From positions 1 to 64,000 of the forward strand of contig NZ_JAKSYJ010000119.1 of NCBI RefSeq assembly GCF_022829365.1: DNA of 64,000 bases. The letters are read 5' to 3'. A program made the translations under genes and the position numbers. Shown here piece after piece: positions 1 through 7,387 of this stretch. Source of the stretch: Methylobacterium sp. J-077 (lineage in GTDB: Bacteria > Pseudomonadota > Alphaproteobacteria > Rhizobiales > Beijerinckiaceae). Numbering within the stretch: the stretch's first letter is position 1; every line of letters starts with the position of its first letter. A model generated the notes under the pieces. That model was not told where the DNA came from, did no database searches, and saw only the letters and a list, made by a program, of their open reading frames with translations.

Positions 1-1
1 G

Positions 2-41
2 TGACCTGACCGGCTGGCTTTGGACCGGGCTGATTGAGAGG
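2..41. repeat. Left terminal inverted repeat of IS3 element
   Basis: This sequence matches the reverse complement of 1210-1247 along its whole length. The differences are a two-base length change after the first 12 bases and a few substitutions. Confidence 0.9.
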
Positions 42-67
42 ATCAGCCAGGACCGGAGGAGTCGGAC

Positions 68-349
68 ATGCGGCGAGGTCAGAAGACGAACGCGGAGCAG
101 GTGGTGCTCAAGCTGCGCCAGATCGAGGTGCAGACAGCTCAGGGCAAGAGTTTGGCCCTTGCATGCAGGGAGGCGGAAATCTCTGAGCAGAGCTATTATC
201 GCTGGCGTAAGGAGTACGGCGGCCTGAAGGTCGATCAGGCCAAGAAGATGAAGGATCTGGAGCGCGAGAACGCCCGGCTTCGTCGCCTGGTAGCCGATTT
301 ATCTCTGGAGAAGCAGGTGCTGGCGGACATCGCCTCGGGAAACTTGTAG
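68..349 (+). CDS. IS3-family transposase OrfA
   Basis: This 93-residue protein is the DNA-binding subunit of an IS3-family transposase. The N-terminal half has the helix-turn-helix pattern of the transposase-8 family, ending in ISEQSYYRWRKEYGG. The C-terminal third is a leucine-zipper-like helix (LERENARLRRLVADLSLEK) of the kind that mediates OrfA/OrfAB oligomerisation. The start is preceded by GGAGGAG with suitable spacing. OrfB lies in the -1 frame just downstream, so a fused OrfAB would normally be made by programmed -1 frameshifting. OrfA alone usually acts as a repressor or regulator of transposition. This orf looks intact. Confidence 0.9.
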   Translation: MRRGQKTNAEQVVLKLRQIEVQTAQGKSLALACREAEISEQSYYRWRKEYGGLKVDQAKKMKDLERENARLRRLVADLSLEKQVLADIASGNL

Positions 350-372
350 CCCCCGAGCGACGCAGGCAGGCG

Positions 373-1209
373 GTGGACGGCATCCGGGAGAAGTACGACC
401 TCTCGGAACGTCACGCCTGCCGGATCGTCGGCCAGCATCGGGGCACGCAGCGCTACGTGTCCACGTTGCCGGCCGACGAGGATGCGCTGACCCGTGCCAT
501 CATCGCCTCGGCGTCCGAGTATGGGCGCTACGGCTACCGCCGCGTCACCGCGCTGCTGCAGGCAGCAGGATGGCAGGTGGGTAAGGATCGGGTTCAGCGC
601 ATCTGGCGTCGCGAGGGGCTCAAGGTCCCGCAGAAGCACCGACCACGCAGTCGCCTGTGGTTGAACGATGGATCCTGCGTGCGGCTGCGCCCGCTCCATC
701 GCAACCACGTCTAGAGTTTTGACTTCGTCCAGGCCCGGACCCACGACGGACGCTCGCTCCGGATCCTGACGCTGATCGACGAGCATAGCCGGGCTTGTCT
801 GGCGCTGAAGGTGGCGCGACGCATCAACAGCGCGGGCGTGATTGAGGCGCTGGCGGAGGCGATGTGCCTACACGGCATCCCGGAACACATCCGCTGCGAC
901 AATGGCCCCGAGATGATCTCCAAGGCGCTGCGCAAATGGGTCGCCAAAACTGGCTCACAGATCCAGTACATCGCACCAGGATCGCCGTGGGAGAACGGGT
1001 ACTGTGAGAGCTTCAACGGCAAGCTTCGTGACGAGTGCCTACGCCAGGAGATCTTCTACTCGTTAAGGGAGGCGCAGATCGTGATCGGTCTGTGGCAAAA
1101 CACCTACAACCGCGTCCGACCGCATTCGTCGCTGGGCTATCGGCCGCCCGCGCCCGTCAGCTACCCGGGTCTGGCCTTCCGGCTACCCATGGCCGCGACC
1201 ATGCAGTAG
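373..1209 (+). pseudogene. IS3-family transposase OrfB, interrupted by amber codon
   Basis: This is the catalytic subunit with an rve (DDE) integrase core. The reading frame runs from a GTG at 373 to the TAG at 1207-1209 but is cut by TAG at 712-714. Homologous orfB proteins normally have a tryptophan there, just before the first catalytic Asp region (the frame resumes SFDFVQ), so TGG to TAG is the likely mutation. After the stop the frame carries the second Asp in DNGPE and the Glu in ESFNGKLRDE, followed by the family C-terminus. No other frameshift is seen, so the lesion looks recent. Function is probably lost unless amber suppression occurs. Confidence 0.88.
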
Positions 1210-1247
1210 CCTCTCAATCGGCTCGGTCCAAAATACCGGTCAGGTCA
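1210..1247. repeat. Right terminal inverted repeat of IS3 element
   Basis: This sequence begins one base after the orfB stop codon and mirrors the left end at 2-41. The element ends in GGTCA at 1247. Confidence 0.9.
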
Positions 1248-1299
1248 AGCGCCTCGTTTTCAAGATGTCAGTGTCGACCTGAGAAGTGTGAATCCGGTC

Positions 1300-1385
1300 G
1301 CCCGTGCGGGAGGGGGGTTGAGGCGAGGGATGCGACCTCTCCGGAAAAACCCGCCCCCTCACCCTGTCCCTCTCCCGCACGGGCG
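1300..1385. repeat. REP-like palindromic repeat
   Basis: The arm at 1300-1317 (CGCCCGTGCGGGAGGGG) and the arm at 1368-1385 are reverse complements with one mismatch, separated by about 50 bases. Arms of the CTCTCCCGCACGGG type are common dispersed intergenic palindromes in high-GC alphaproteobacteria. No gene is visible from 1250 to about 1625. Confidence 0.7.
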
Positions 1386-1625
1386 AGGGGACCCGCCCTT
1401 TACCCACCGCTCGTGTTGCCAAGCCCGATGTGGGATTCTGGCAGCCCGAACCAGAGCGGGAGCGCAACGATCCCTGCAAGAACGCTCGAGAACTCTCACG
1501 CCGACCCGCGTAAAGCGGAGCGGGTGCCCCCTGTGTCGTAGAGGGCCCGGAAATGCATATCCGGAACGGTCGCGCTGGGCTCCAATCCGTTGGCGCCACG
1601 CTACCCATTTGCCGACCCTGCCTGA

Positions 1626-1940
1626 CGGCCGGACCAATCCCTCTCGCGACGGGCGCCTCTCGGGGATCTAAGTCGGTCTCAGCCAGAGCCGCGCATTTCC
1701 GCCTTTGCCCTTCCCCAGAATGTCGACGTCGCTACGGCGCTTGAACTGTTCGCGGCCCATCCCGATCACGGCACCCCGAGAGTGAACTACTGGGGAGTCC
1801 TGACGATGGTTAGCGAGCCGACCCGAGGTGCCGAAGCGCAACGGGTCCTGTTCGAACGCCTAACCGGCTACCGGAACAAGCCGGGCCAGCAATGGAGCGT
1901 CCCTGTGTGGGACTTCGCCAAGGAGAACGCTCGCCCGTGA
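1626..1940 (+). pseudogene. Hypothetical protein remnant (C-terminal part)
   Basis: The frame is open from the stop at 1623-1625 to TGA at 1938-1940. It reads like real protein from about 1680 onward, including ALELFAAHPDHGTPRVNYW and a compact C-terminus ending VPVWDFAKENARP. No convincing start with a ribosome binding site precedes it. GTG at 1782 and ATG at 1806 are the only internal starts and both would cut into the well-formed part. I read it as the tail of a gene truncated on its 5-prime side next to the IS element. The family is not recognised. Confidence 0.4.
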
Positions 1941-1949
1941 TCGTAATTT

Positions 1950-2906
1950 CTAGTTCTTAGAAACGGGTAAGCTTATCCAGTTTCCCGACTTTTTCATTTC
2001 TTTTGAAAATTCAATTCTGATGGCGCATTTGCGATTGCTAAAAAAGATATCATATCCGTTGCCGGAAGTGGAGTATCCTGCACGAACCTCGAACCAGTTG
2101 TCGTCAGGTCGTTCGGTTGGAGGGCTCGCAACATATGTCAAACTCGGATTGACCCCGGAAAAATCGATGTGGCCGCTACCGAAGAAACACTCCTTGGTCG
2201 CTGGAGAATTTGAGGAGAAATACGGTATACCCTCGGAAAATCCCTGCACTTTTAAACTAACTCTATTTGAGATCTGATCGCCCTTGAAGCCTTTTGAGGC
2301 TAGTGCTTTTTCGACCCGGTCTTTATCATCTCCGAAATTATTCTCTATTTCGACTTCTAGCCGCTCGCGTTCGGCTGTCAACTTTGATCTCTCAGTGTCG
2401 GGGATGCTTTCGTCTCGGATTTTTTTCGAAATCTCTAGCAAAGCCTTATCGACGAGTTTAATCTGTCCAGTATTTTTTATCTGCCAGTGCTCATCGACGG
2501 CTTCAAAAGTCTGAATAACTAACTTGAAGCGGCAGATTTGTGATCCAACATTCAGCATAAATGTATTTGTCTGTTTTGTTTCATCTTCAGTGGAATGGCC
2601 GCGGCCGTGAATTATGGCGTTTTCGGACGTGCTGGGGTATAATGCAATATTTCCGTCGGCTATCTGAAAAGACAAGAAGTTCGAATAGCAGGCATAAGGC
2701 GCGGGTTCAAATCCCAAGATCATTTTCATTGGCCTGTATGCATTCCATGTCGCCGGCTCTGGCGAGCGATCATCCTTCCAACCAGGGACATCCACCGGTT
2801 GATATTCATCATATGGAACGATATGGCAATCAAGTATTGATTGAGCAGATAGAGTTGTGGCCGTCAACATATAAACTGCCGCCGCCAATATTTTTATTGC
2901 TCGCAT
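1950..2906 (-). CDS. Hypothetical secreted protein, AT-richer than genome
   Basis: This 318-residue protein is not recognised. The start is placed at MRAIKILAAAVYMLTATT because it opens a clean signal peptide (basic n-region, hydrophobic core, cleavage near LSAQS). An in-frame start eight codons upstream would blunt the signal. The mature part has five cysteines, consistent with periplasmic or extracellular disulfides. A charged, helical, probably coiled-coil stretch occupies about residues 150-190 (KLTAERERLEVEIENN). The C-terminal part looks beta-rich. Codon and base composition are clearly more AT-rich than the flanking chromosome. It lies downstream of, and on the same strand as, the gene at 3005-3835, with a hairpin between them. 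Confidence 0.7.
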   Translation of the reverse strand: MRAIKILAAAVYMLTATTLSAQSILDCHIVPYDEYQPVDVPGWKDDRSPEPATWNAYRPMKMILGFEPAPYACYSNFLSFQIADGNIALYPSTSENAIIHGRGHSTEDETKQTNTFMLNVGSQICRFKLVIQTFEAVDEHWQIKNTGQIKLVDKALLEISKKIRDESIPDTERSKLTAERERLEVEIENNFGDDKDRVEKALASKGFKGDQISNRVSLKVQGFSEGIPYFSSNSPATKECFFGSGHIDFSGVNPSLTYVASPPTERPDDNWFEVRAGYSTSGNGYDIFFSNRKCAIRIEFSKEMKKSGNWISLPVSKN

Positions 2907-2944
2907 CTTTGTCAGCACGGTAATAACCACAGAATTCAGAGATG

Positions 2945-2968
2945 AAGGTCCGCCTTATGACGGACCTT
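2945..2968 (-). terminator. Hairpin between the two island genes
   Basis: AAGGTCCG and CGGACCTT form a perfect 8-bp stem with an 8-base loop. It sits after the gene at 3005-3835 and before the secreted-protein gene on the same strand. No clear T-run follows on either strand, so termination is plausible rather than certain. Confidence 0.45.
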
Positions 2969-3004
2969 CTGGGATTCGTTGATTAAAGTGCTCTAGTGGA
3001 CGCA

Positions 3005-3835
3005 CTACTGATGTTTAAATTTCCGTCTTGATATGTAATTGAAAGATAATGGTCGGCAGTAGGCGAAACCCATAGGACTTGCCCCCCCGGAGTGGACATA
3101 AGCACCCAGTCCTGTAATCAGCACATTTGGATTAAGTCTTTGGGCCGTTTGATCTCCGGCTAACGGTACAGCTCCGTTGTCTGGCGTTCCAACTCGTGTG
3201 CTCTCTTGATCTTTCCAATCAAGAAGGAAGCCTGCTTCGGTTTTGGCACTCTTCTCGACCCGAACGTCATCCGCGATCGTTACGGTACCAGTGGTGGAGC
3301 TGCCTGGGCTGCTTCCTTGGACCGGGGTTGGATCGATAGAACCGCTTCCAGGATGTGCCGTTCCGCCACCGCTTTCGACCGGAGGCGGCGATACACCCCC
3401 ACCACCCTCAACAGGTGCCGTTCCGCCGCCGCCGGTCGAGGAATCGCCGGGAGCCGTAACCGAGATCTGGCCCAAGTCTGCAGTGTTGGTATCATCAGGA
3501 TCATCCGGCCCAATAGGCTCTCCCTCAAAATCAGTCTCATCCCAGGGATTTTTGCTTACGGTTAAATCGGTTTCATGGTAAGCTCGATTTGCTGTGGACA
3601 AGGTTTGGGTGCCACCGGCATTTTTCTGGGATGAGACTGTTGAGCCGTCCGTGCTGGCAAGGCTCAGGATTGCATCGCTCTGCCGAGGCGACAGAGTATT
3701 CGCTGATCGCGGATCGGCAGATTGATTGCTCGGAGAGATTTTTGGGCTTTCCGACTGATTATTGGCGGATTTAGATACATTAAGTGGAGCGATGCGCGTT
3801 TGGGTGGTGGATGTTGGAGCAATTGAAACACTCAT
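3005..3835 (-). CDS. Ser/Gly/Pro-rich hypothetical protein, C-terminus probably frameshifted
   Basis: This 276-residue protein has no signal peptide and no recognised family. The chosen start is MSVSIAPTST; an upstream in-frame start adds an unlikely Tyr/Asn-rich leader. The first 130 residues are Ser/Asn/Thr-rich. A low-complexity linker of Gly runs and Pro follows (SGGGTAHPGSGSIDP). The C-terminal 60-70 residues look more ordered. At a run of seven C (3082-3088) the frame appears shifted: removing one base continues VLWVSPTADHYLSITYQDG and ends at 2983-2985, which reads far more like protein than the present tail. Sequencing error, mutation or slippage-based variation are all possible. Base composition matches the neighbouring island gene. 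Confidence 0.6.
   Translation of the reverse strand: MSVSIAPTSTTQTRIAPLNVSKSANNQSESPKISPSNQSADPRSANTLSPRQSDAILSLASTDGSTVSSQKNAGGTQTLSTANRAYHETDLTVSKNPWDETDFEGEPIGPDDPDDTNTADLGQISVTAPGDSSTGGGGTAPVEGGGGVSPPPVESGGGTAHPGSGSIDPTPVQGSSPGSSTTGTVTIADDVRVEKSAKTEAGFLLDWKDQESTRVGTPDNGAVPLAGDQTAQRLNPNVLITGLGAYVHSGGASPMGFAYCRPLSFNYISRRKFKHQ
3082..3088. repeat. Homopolymer C7 (G7 in coding sense)
   Basis: Seven identical bases lie inside the gene at 3005-3835. A G6 tract would restore a longer, more protein-like C-terminus ending at 2983. It is a natural site for slippage or for a base-calling error. Confidence 0.7.
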
Positions 3836-4140
3836 CAGATAAATCTTATTTATTTTACATTGAATTAGTAAATATTCATTGTAATCTACATTATAACCAA
3901 ACATGCGAACTGAAAAAGCGCTAGATATATGATCGCCAAATCCATTCCAGTAGCGGTCATTAAGGTCGATTGGCCGCTTTTATCGCGCGCAGATCAAAAA
4001 AAGTTGCTTAATGCCTAAAAGTCAAACATTTTCTTCGCATCATGCGATTTAATATTTCATAATGAATTATTTATACCTTACTTTTTGGAAAATATAATCC
4101 AGTAGCGTGGAAAAAACCGGATACTAACTTCTCAATGTCT
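3836..4140. other. AT-rich non-coding flank of the island
   Basis: This 305-base stretch is markedly AT-rich, with many A and T runs, and has no supported gene. It probably holds the promoter of the leftward gene at 3005-3835. It stops abruptly at the IS5-like end, where high GC resumes. Confidence 0.6.
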
Positions 4141-4158
4141 TAGAGTGCCTAACAGAAC
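4141..4158. repeat. Terminal inverted repeat of IS5-like element
   Basis: Reverse complement of 5010-5027 with one mismatch; it forms the 3-prime end relative to the transposase. Confidence 0.85.
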
Positions 4159-4976
4159 CGTCTGATCTGATTGAGGGTGACAAGGCTGGCCGCGAGGCTC
4201 GTGAACGCCTGTTAGATGTCTGCGCGTCGCTCGTAGCGGATGGGCAATCGACGGAATCGGTTGAACCAGGCGTGGGTGCCCTCATCCTGAGCTTGTCGAA
4301 GAATCCACGACCCAACGGTGACGACCGAGTTTCTCGCTGCTCTCGATGCCCTTACGCGCGATGCGTGGGACGATCCCCCGCGCCCGGCACTCCTGGCGGC
4401 GGGGTCTGGCATCGTAGGCCTTGTCAGCGTGCAACTTGTCCGAACTGCGTCACGGTCGTCCGCGCCGACCGCTCCGCACAGACGGGATGGTGTCGAGGGT
4501 GGCCGCCATCATGACGGTGTCGTGCCGGTTGGCCCCGCTCAGACAGAGGCCGAGCGGCGTGCCGCGCGCGTCGGTGACGAGATGGCGCTTCGTGTCCGGC
4601 TTGCCCCGGTCCGTCGGGTTCGGGCCAGTGGCAGTCCCCCCTTTTTGGCCGGGACAGACGCACTGTCCAGGCAAGCCCGGCTCCAGTCGATCTCACCCGC
4701 CGCGTGCAGGCGGTCCAGCAACACGTGATGCAGGCGGCTCCGCGCGCCCGCCGCCTGCCAATCCCGCAGCCGCCGCCAGCAACTCAAGCCTGAGCCGCAG
4801 CCCATCTCGGCCGGCAGCATTTCCCACGGCAGCCCCGAGCCCATCACGAACAGGATGCCAGTCAGTGCGGCCCGGTTTCCGATCGGACGACGCTCGCCCT
4901 TCGGACGCGGCCGAGGCGGCGGGAGGAGCGGAGCGATCTCATCCCAGAGATCATCGGGGAGAAGCGGTCTGGCCAT
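4149..4976 (-). pseudogene. IS5-family (IS427-type) transposase, multiply disrupted
   Basis: The N-terminal part from ATG at 4976 (MARPLLPDDLWDEIAPLLPP) is the DUF4096-type domain of IS5 transposases and contains WEMLPAEMGCGSG. Frame then moves -1 at A5G6 (4636-4646), continuing GPNPTDRGKPDTKRHLVTDA, as in IS427-type elements that use programmed frameshifting. Beyond that the gene is broken. There is a TGA after GRRGRP, a frame change between RARG and GIVPRIARKGIE, and a REP-like insertion at 4280-4301 within the VVERTLAWF region. Finally a TAA replaces a sense codon in RRADI-QAFTSLAASL. The original stop is at 4149-4151. The product cannot be functional. Confidence 0.85.
4280..4301. repeat. 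REP-like sequence inserted in transposase
   Basis: CTCATCCTGAGCTTGTCGAA is a dispersed palindrome half common in alphaproteobacterial genomes. Here it interrupts the conserved VVERTLAWF segment of the transposase, replacing part of it. Confidence 0.6.
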
Positions 4977-5009
4977 GCCAAACCAACGCTGAAAACCCCG
5001 CTCGATGCC

Positions 5010-5027
5010 GTTCTGTCAGGCACTCTA
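5010..5027. repeat. Terminal inverted repeat of IS5-like element
   Basis: Partner of 4141-4158; it lies upstream of the transposase start. Confidence 0.85.
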
Positions 5028-5029
5028 AG

Positions 5030-5170
5030 TCAGAGAGTCCCGATCAGCACCAGCAGCATCGTCGTGGCGACGGTTGTGCTGATGAAACCGCACAGGGCGG
5101 CGGCGAAGGACGGGCCGGTGCGGCTGGCGGCGGGCGCCGGGAGATCGGACGACAGCAGGGCGGTGGTCAT
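5030..5170 (-). CDS. Small putative single-pass membrane protein (46 aa)
   Basis: ATG at 5170 opens a 46-residue protein with a polar N-terminus (MTTALLSSDLPAPAASR) and one strongly hydrophobic C-terminal segment (STTVATTMLLVLIGTL). It is too short for usual gene callers. The stop codon at 5030-5032 lies just two bases beyond the IS end, so the insertion may have altered the original C-terminus or the downstream gene order. The ribosome binding site is weak. The family is not recognised and the call is tentative. Confidence 0.4.
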   Translation of the reverse strand: MTTALLSSDLPAPAASRTGPSFAAALCGFISTTVATTMLLVLIGTL

Positions 5171-5258
5171 CGGCGCATAACCTTGTCGGCGACGTGCGTC
5201 GCTTGTGTCGGGATGATGCTGCGGGGCCTGAACCTACGCGGTGTGCGGACGCACCCGG

Positions 5259-5597
5259 TCAGTCGCAGCGGTTGATTTTCTTGGCGATGCGGAGGCCGCG
5301 CAGCTCGCTGCGCAGGTCGATGGCCACCACGCCCTCGCCGCACCGCTCGAAGGCGTCGCGGGCGTCGTCGTAGCGGTCGCCGACCTCGTCCAGCGTGTCG
5401 CAGACGCGGTCGTGGTTACCCAGCCGCGCCTCCTGGCGCGCCTGGAAGCGCAGAGCGTTGGCCTCGTCGACCTTGCGCTGGGCTTCCAGGCACGCCGGCA
5501 GGGCCAGCGCCGAGGAGGTCAGAACAAAGATCGAGACGGCAGCGGCCAAAGTCGTTCTGACCAGGCCGGAAGTGGGGGAGGCCGAACGGGCACTCAC
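5259..5597 (-). CDS. Hypothetical exported protein with four cysteines
   Basis: This 112-residue protein starts at GTG 5597, which gives a signal peptide (LVRTTLAAAVSIFVLTSSA, cleavage near ALALPA). A longer in-frame extension upstream is Arg/Pro-rich and improbable. The mature region is about 75 residues of charged helix with cysteines in PACLEAQ, RVCDTLDE, FERCGEG and the terminal NRCD, enough for two disulfides. It probably resides in the periplasm. No family is recognised. The next gene upstream is a metallophosphoesterase on the same strand, with a 129-base gap. Confidence 0.65.
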   Translation of the reverse strand: MSARSASPTSGLVRTTLAAAVSIFVLTSSALALPACLEAQRKVDEANALRFQARQEARLGNHDRVCDTLDEVGDRYDDARDAFERCGEGVVAIDLRSELRGLRIAKKINRCD

Positions 5598-5726
5598 GGG
5601 GATACTCGCGGATCGGTTTCTGGTGCAGCCCCGCGGACGGGGGTGCCGGGTTTCTCGGGGGTGGCGCGGGTCCATCCCCTCTCTGTCCGCTGAAACGGTG
5701 AAGCTGCTGTGAAGGTTCCGGCCCGG

Positions 5727-6236
5727 CTACGCCTTCCGGCGGAGACGCGAGGTGAGGATTGCCGAGAGACCGACCGGGGCCGGCCCCATCGGATCGACCC
5801 CGACATCGTACTGCTTCGGCATCGGCTTGAGCTTGCCGTGGCTGTGCCCGTGCAGGTTGAGAGCGCCCCGGCCCATCCCGTTCCAGGTTCGGAACGCGTA
5901 ATGGCAGAGCACCACCATCCGATCCTCGACCATGAGTTCGGCGTAGTGGCGCACCGTGGCCCAGCCGGGGGCCTCGAGGGTGTCGGGCCCGTCGTTGTTG
6001 CCGACGATCAGGTGCTTCTCGCCGTTGAGCCCGTCCAGAATCTGGCGGATCCGCGCCCCGCTCGGGCCGAGGGCGAAATCGCCGAGGTGCCAGACGGTGT
6101 CGCCCGGCGCGACCGCGGCGTTCCAGGCGGCGATCAGGCCGGCATCATGGGCGTCGAGATCCGGATACGGCCGGTGGTCGAAGCGCAGGACGCGCGGGTC
6201 GCCGAAATGGGTGTCGCCGGTGAAGAAGATCGTCAT
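5727..6236 (-). CDS. Calcineurin-like metallophosphoesterase
   Basis: This 169-residue cytoplasmic protein carries all the metal-binding signatures of the calcineurin-like phosphoesterase fold: GDTHFGD near the N-terminus (D-x-H), HLGDFAL, VGNNDG (the GNH/E motif with Asp), CHYAF and GHSHGKL. The start MTIFFTGDTHFG is preferred over one ten codons upstream because the family begins directly with the first strand. It resembles short stand-alone phosphoesterases whose substrate is unknown. It is not the YmdB or Tat-exported type found elsewhere in the window. Confidence 0.85.
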   Translation of the reverse strand: MTIFFTGDTHFGDPRVLRFDHRPYPDLDAHDAGLIAAWNAAVAPGDTVWHLGDFALGPSGARIRQILDGLNGEKHLIVGNNDGPDTLEAPGWATVRHYAELMVEDRMVVLCHYAFRTWNGMGRGALNLHGHSHGKLKPMPKQYDVGVDPMGPAPVGLSAILTSRLRRKA

Positions 6237-6353
6237 TGGTCTGATCCGCCCGCGCGATCTGCTCAATGCGGCCGAAGCCTGATTTACGGCTCGGGGTTCC
6301 CGCGACGTTCGGGCTATGACCGGGCAGCCGGCTCGTCTGTCCCACCCGCGGCC

Positions 6354-6473
6354 TTATCCTGAGGTGCGGCCGCGAAGCGGGCGCCAAGAAGGAGCTTTTC
6401 AGCCGGCCGCGCGATCCCTGGAGGTCTCCTTCGAGGCCAAGCGGTCTTCGATCGCTCGGCACCTCAGGATGAG
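6354..6473. repeat. REP-like inverted repeat
   Basis: Arms TTATCCTGAGGTGC (6354-6367) and GCACCTCAGGATGA (6459-6472) are complementary apart from one base and enclose about 90 bases. The CCTGAGGTGC core is a frequent intergenic palindrome of this group of bacteria. The whole stretch 6237-6646 contains no supported gene; its right end holds the promoter region of the CcdA-like gene. Confidence 0.65.
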
Positions 6474-6646
6474 GGGAGAGAATGGTATTTCAGTTGCTCG
6501 GAACCGCCTGCCGACCTGGATCGTAAAGTCAAACAGGTTCAATATTTCTGTGGCCCTTCCGATCTTTGCTTCGATCGGTGATGCGCCGCCTTGAAAACGA
6601 ACCGGCGCGACGCCTGCGACCGAACAAGGACGGGAGGAACGGGACG

Positions 6647-7366
6647 ATGCTGGGGACGGTCGGGTTCGCCTTCCTGGCGGGGCTCCTGTCGGTGCTCTCG
6701 CCCTGCGTGCTGCCGCTGGTGCCGATCGTGCTCGGGACCGCGGCGTCCGAGCATCGGCTCGGGCCGGTGGCTTTGGCGCTGGGCCTGGCTCTGTCCTTCA
6801 CCGTCATCGGGCTGTTCGTGGCGACGATCGGCTTCGCCATCGGGCTCGATGGCGACGTGTTCCGCAGCGCCGGCGCGGTGCTGCTGGTCGTGCTCGGATT
6901 GGTGCTGATGCTGCCGCGGCTCCAGGCGCAGGTCGCCACCGCCGCCGGGCCGGTGGGGGCCTGGGCGGAAGAGCGGTTCGGGGGCTTTCGCTCCGGGGGG
7001 CTGTCCGGCCAGTTCGGCGTGGGGCTGCTGCTCGGGGCGGCCTGGAGCCCCTGTGTCGGGCCGACCCTGGGGGCCGCGTCCCTGCTGGCGGCGCGGGGCG
7101 AGCATCTCGGGAGCGTCGCCCTGACGATGCTGGCCTTCGGGATCGGCGCCGCGGCGCCGCTGATGCTGCTTGGCTTCGTCTCCCGGGAAGCGCTGATGCG
7201 ATGGCGCGGCGGGCTCGCGACGGCCGGCAAGGGCGTCAAGGCTGCGCTCGGCGCCGTGATGGTGGTGCTCGGCCTCTTGGTCCTCACCGGTGCCGACAAG
7301 CGCGTCGAGGCCGCGGCGGTCGCCGCCTCTCCGGACTGGCTCAATGCGGTGACCACGCGCTACTGA
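6647..7366 (+). CDS. CcdA/DsbD-type thiol-disulfide transporter
   Basis: This 239-residue integral membrane protein has about six transmembrane segments and the internal duplication of the DsbD transmembrane/CcdA family. The two hallmark cysteine motifs are LSPCVLPLVP near residue 20 and WSPCVGPTLG near residue 130. Members pass electrons from cytoplasmic thioredoxin to periplasmic thiol proteins, for example in cytochrome c maturation. The start at ATG 6647 follows GGGAGGAA with good spacing. No soluble thioredoxin-like partner is encoded nearby. It is followed 21 bases later by selD on the same strand, so the two may be co-transcribed. Confidence 0.85.
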   Translation: MLGTVGFAFLAGLLSVLSPCVLPLVPIVLGTAASEHRLGPVALALGLALSFTVIGLFVATIGFAIGLDGDVFRSAGAVLLVVLGLVLMLPRLQAQVATAAGPVGAWAEERFGGFRSGGLSGQFGVGLLLGAAWSPCVGPTLGAASLLAARGEHLGSVALTMLAFGIGAAAPLMLLGFVSREALMRWRGGLATAGKGVKAALGAVMVVLGLLVLTGADKRVEAAAVAASPDWLNAVTTRY

Positions 7367-7387
7367 TCTCCGGAACGGAGTCCCGTG

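Larger units (their letters stand above)
2..1247 (+). mobile_element. IS3-family insertion sequence, IS407-like
   Basis: The element is bounded by imperfect inverted repeats of about 38-40 bases, opening TGACCTGACCGG and closing with its complement. Between them lie the two-orf arrangement of IS3 elements, an HTH/leucine-zipper orfA and an rve-type orfB in the -1 frame. Its size of about 1.25 kb fits the family. Only one base of left flank is present, so the target duplication cannot be read. The amber codon in orfB suggests this copy is no longer autonomous. Confidence 0.9.
4141..5027 (-). mobile_element. Decayed IS5-family insertion sequence
   Basis: The element is delimited by 18-base inverted repeats with one mismatch at 4141-4158 and 5010-5027 (TAGAGTGCCTAACAGAAC type) and is about 0.89 kb long. 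It carries a single leftward transposase gene of the IS5/IS427 type. The internal gene has stops, a frameshift and a foreign insertion, so the copy is dead. The bases outside the repeats allow a short CTTAG-like target, but the duplication cannot be fixed exactly. Confidence 0.85.

Noticed and set aside
2695-2725. T-loop-like GGTTCAAATCC suggesting a tRNA
   Set aside because: There is no acceptor, D or anticodon stem around it and it lies inside the secreted-protein gene.
4421-5275. Rightward 284-codon frame across the IS5-like element
   Set aside because: It is the complement of a recognisable transposase and has the Arg/Pro/Ser composition of a shadow frame.
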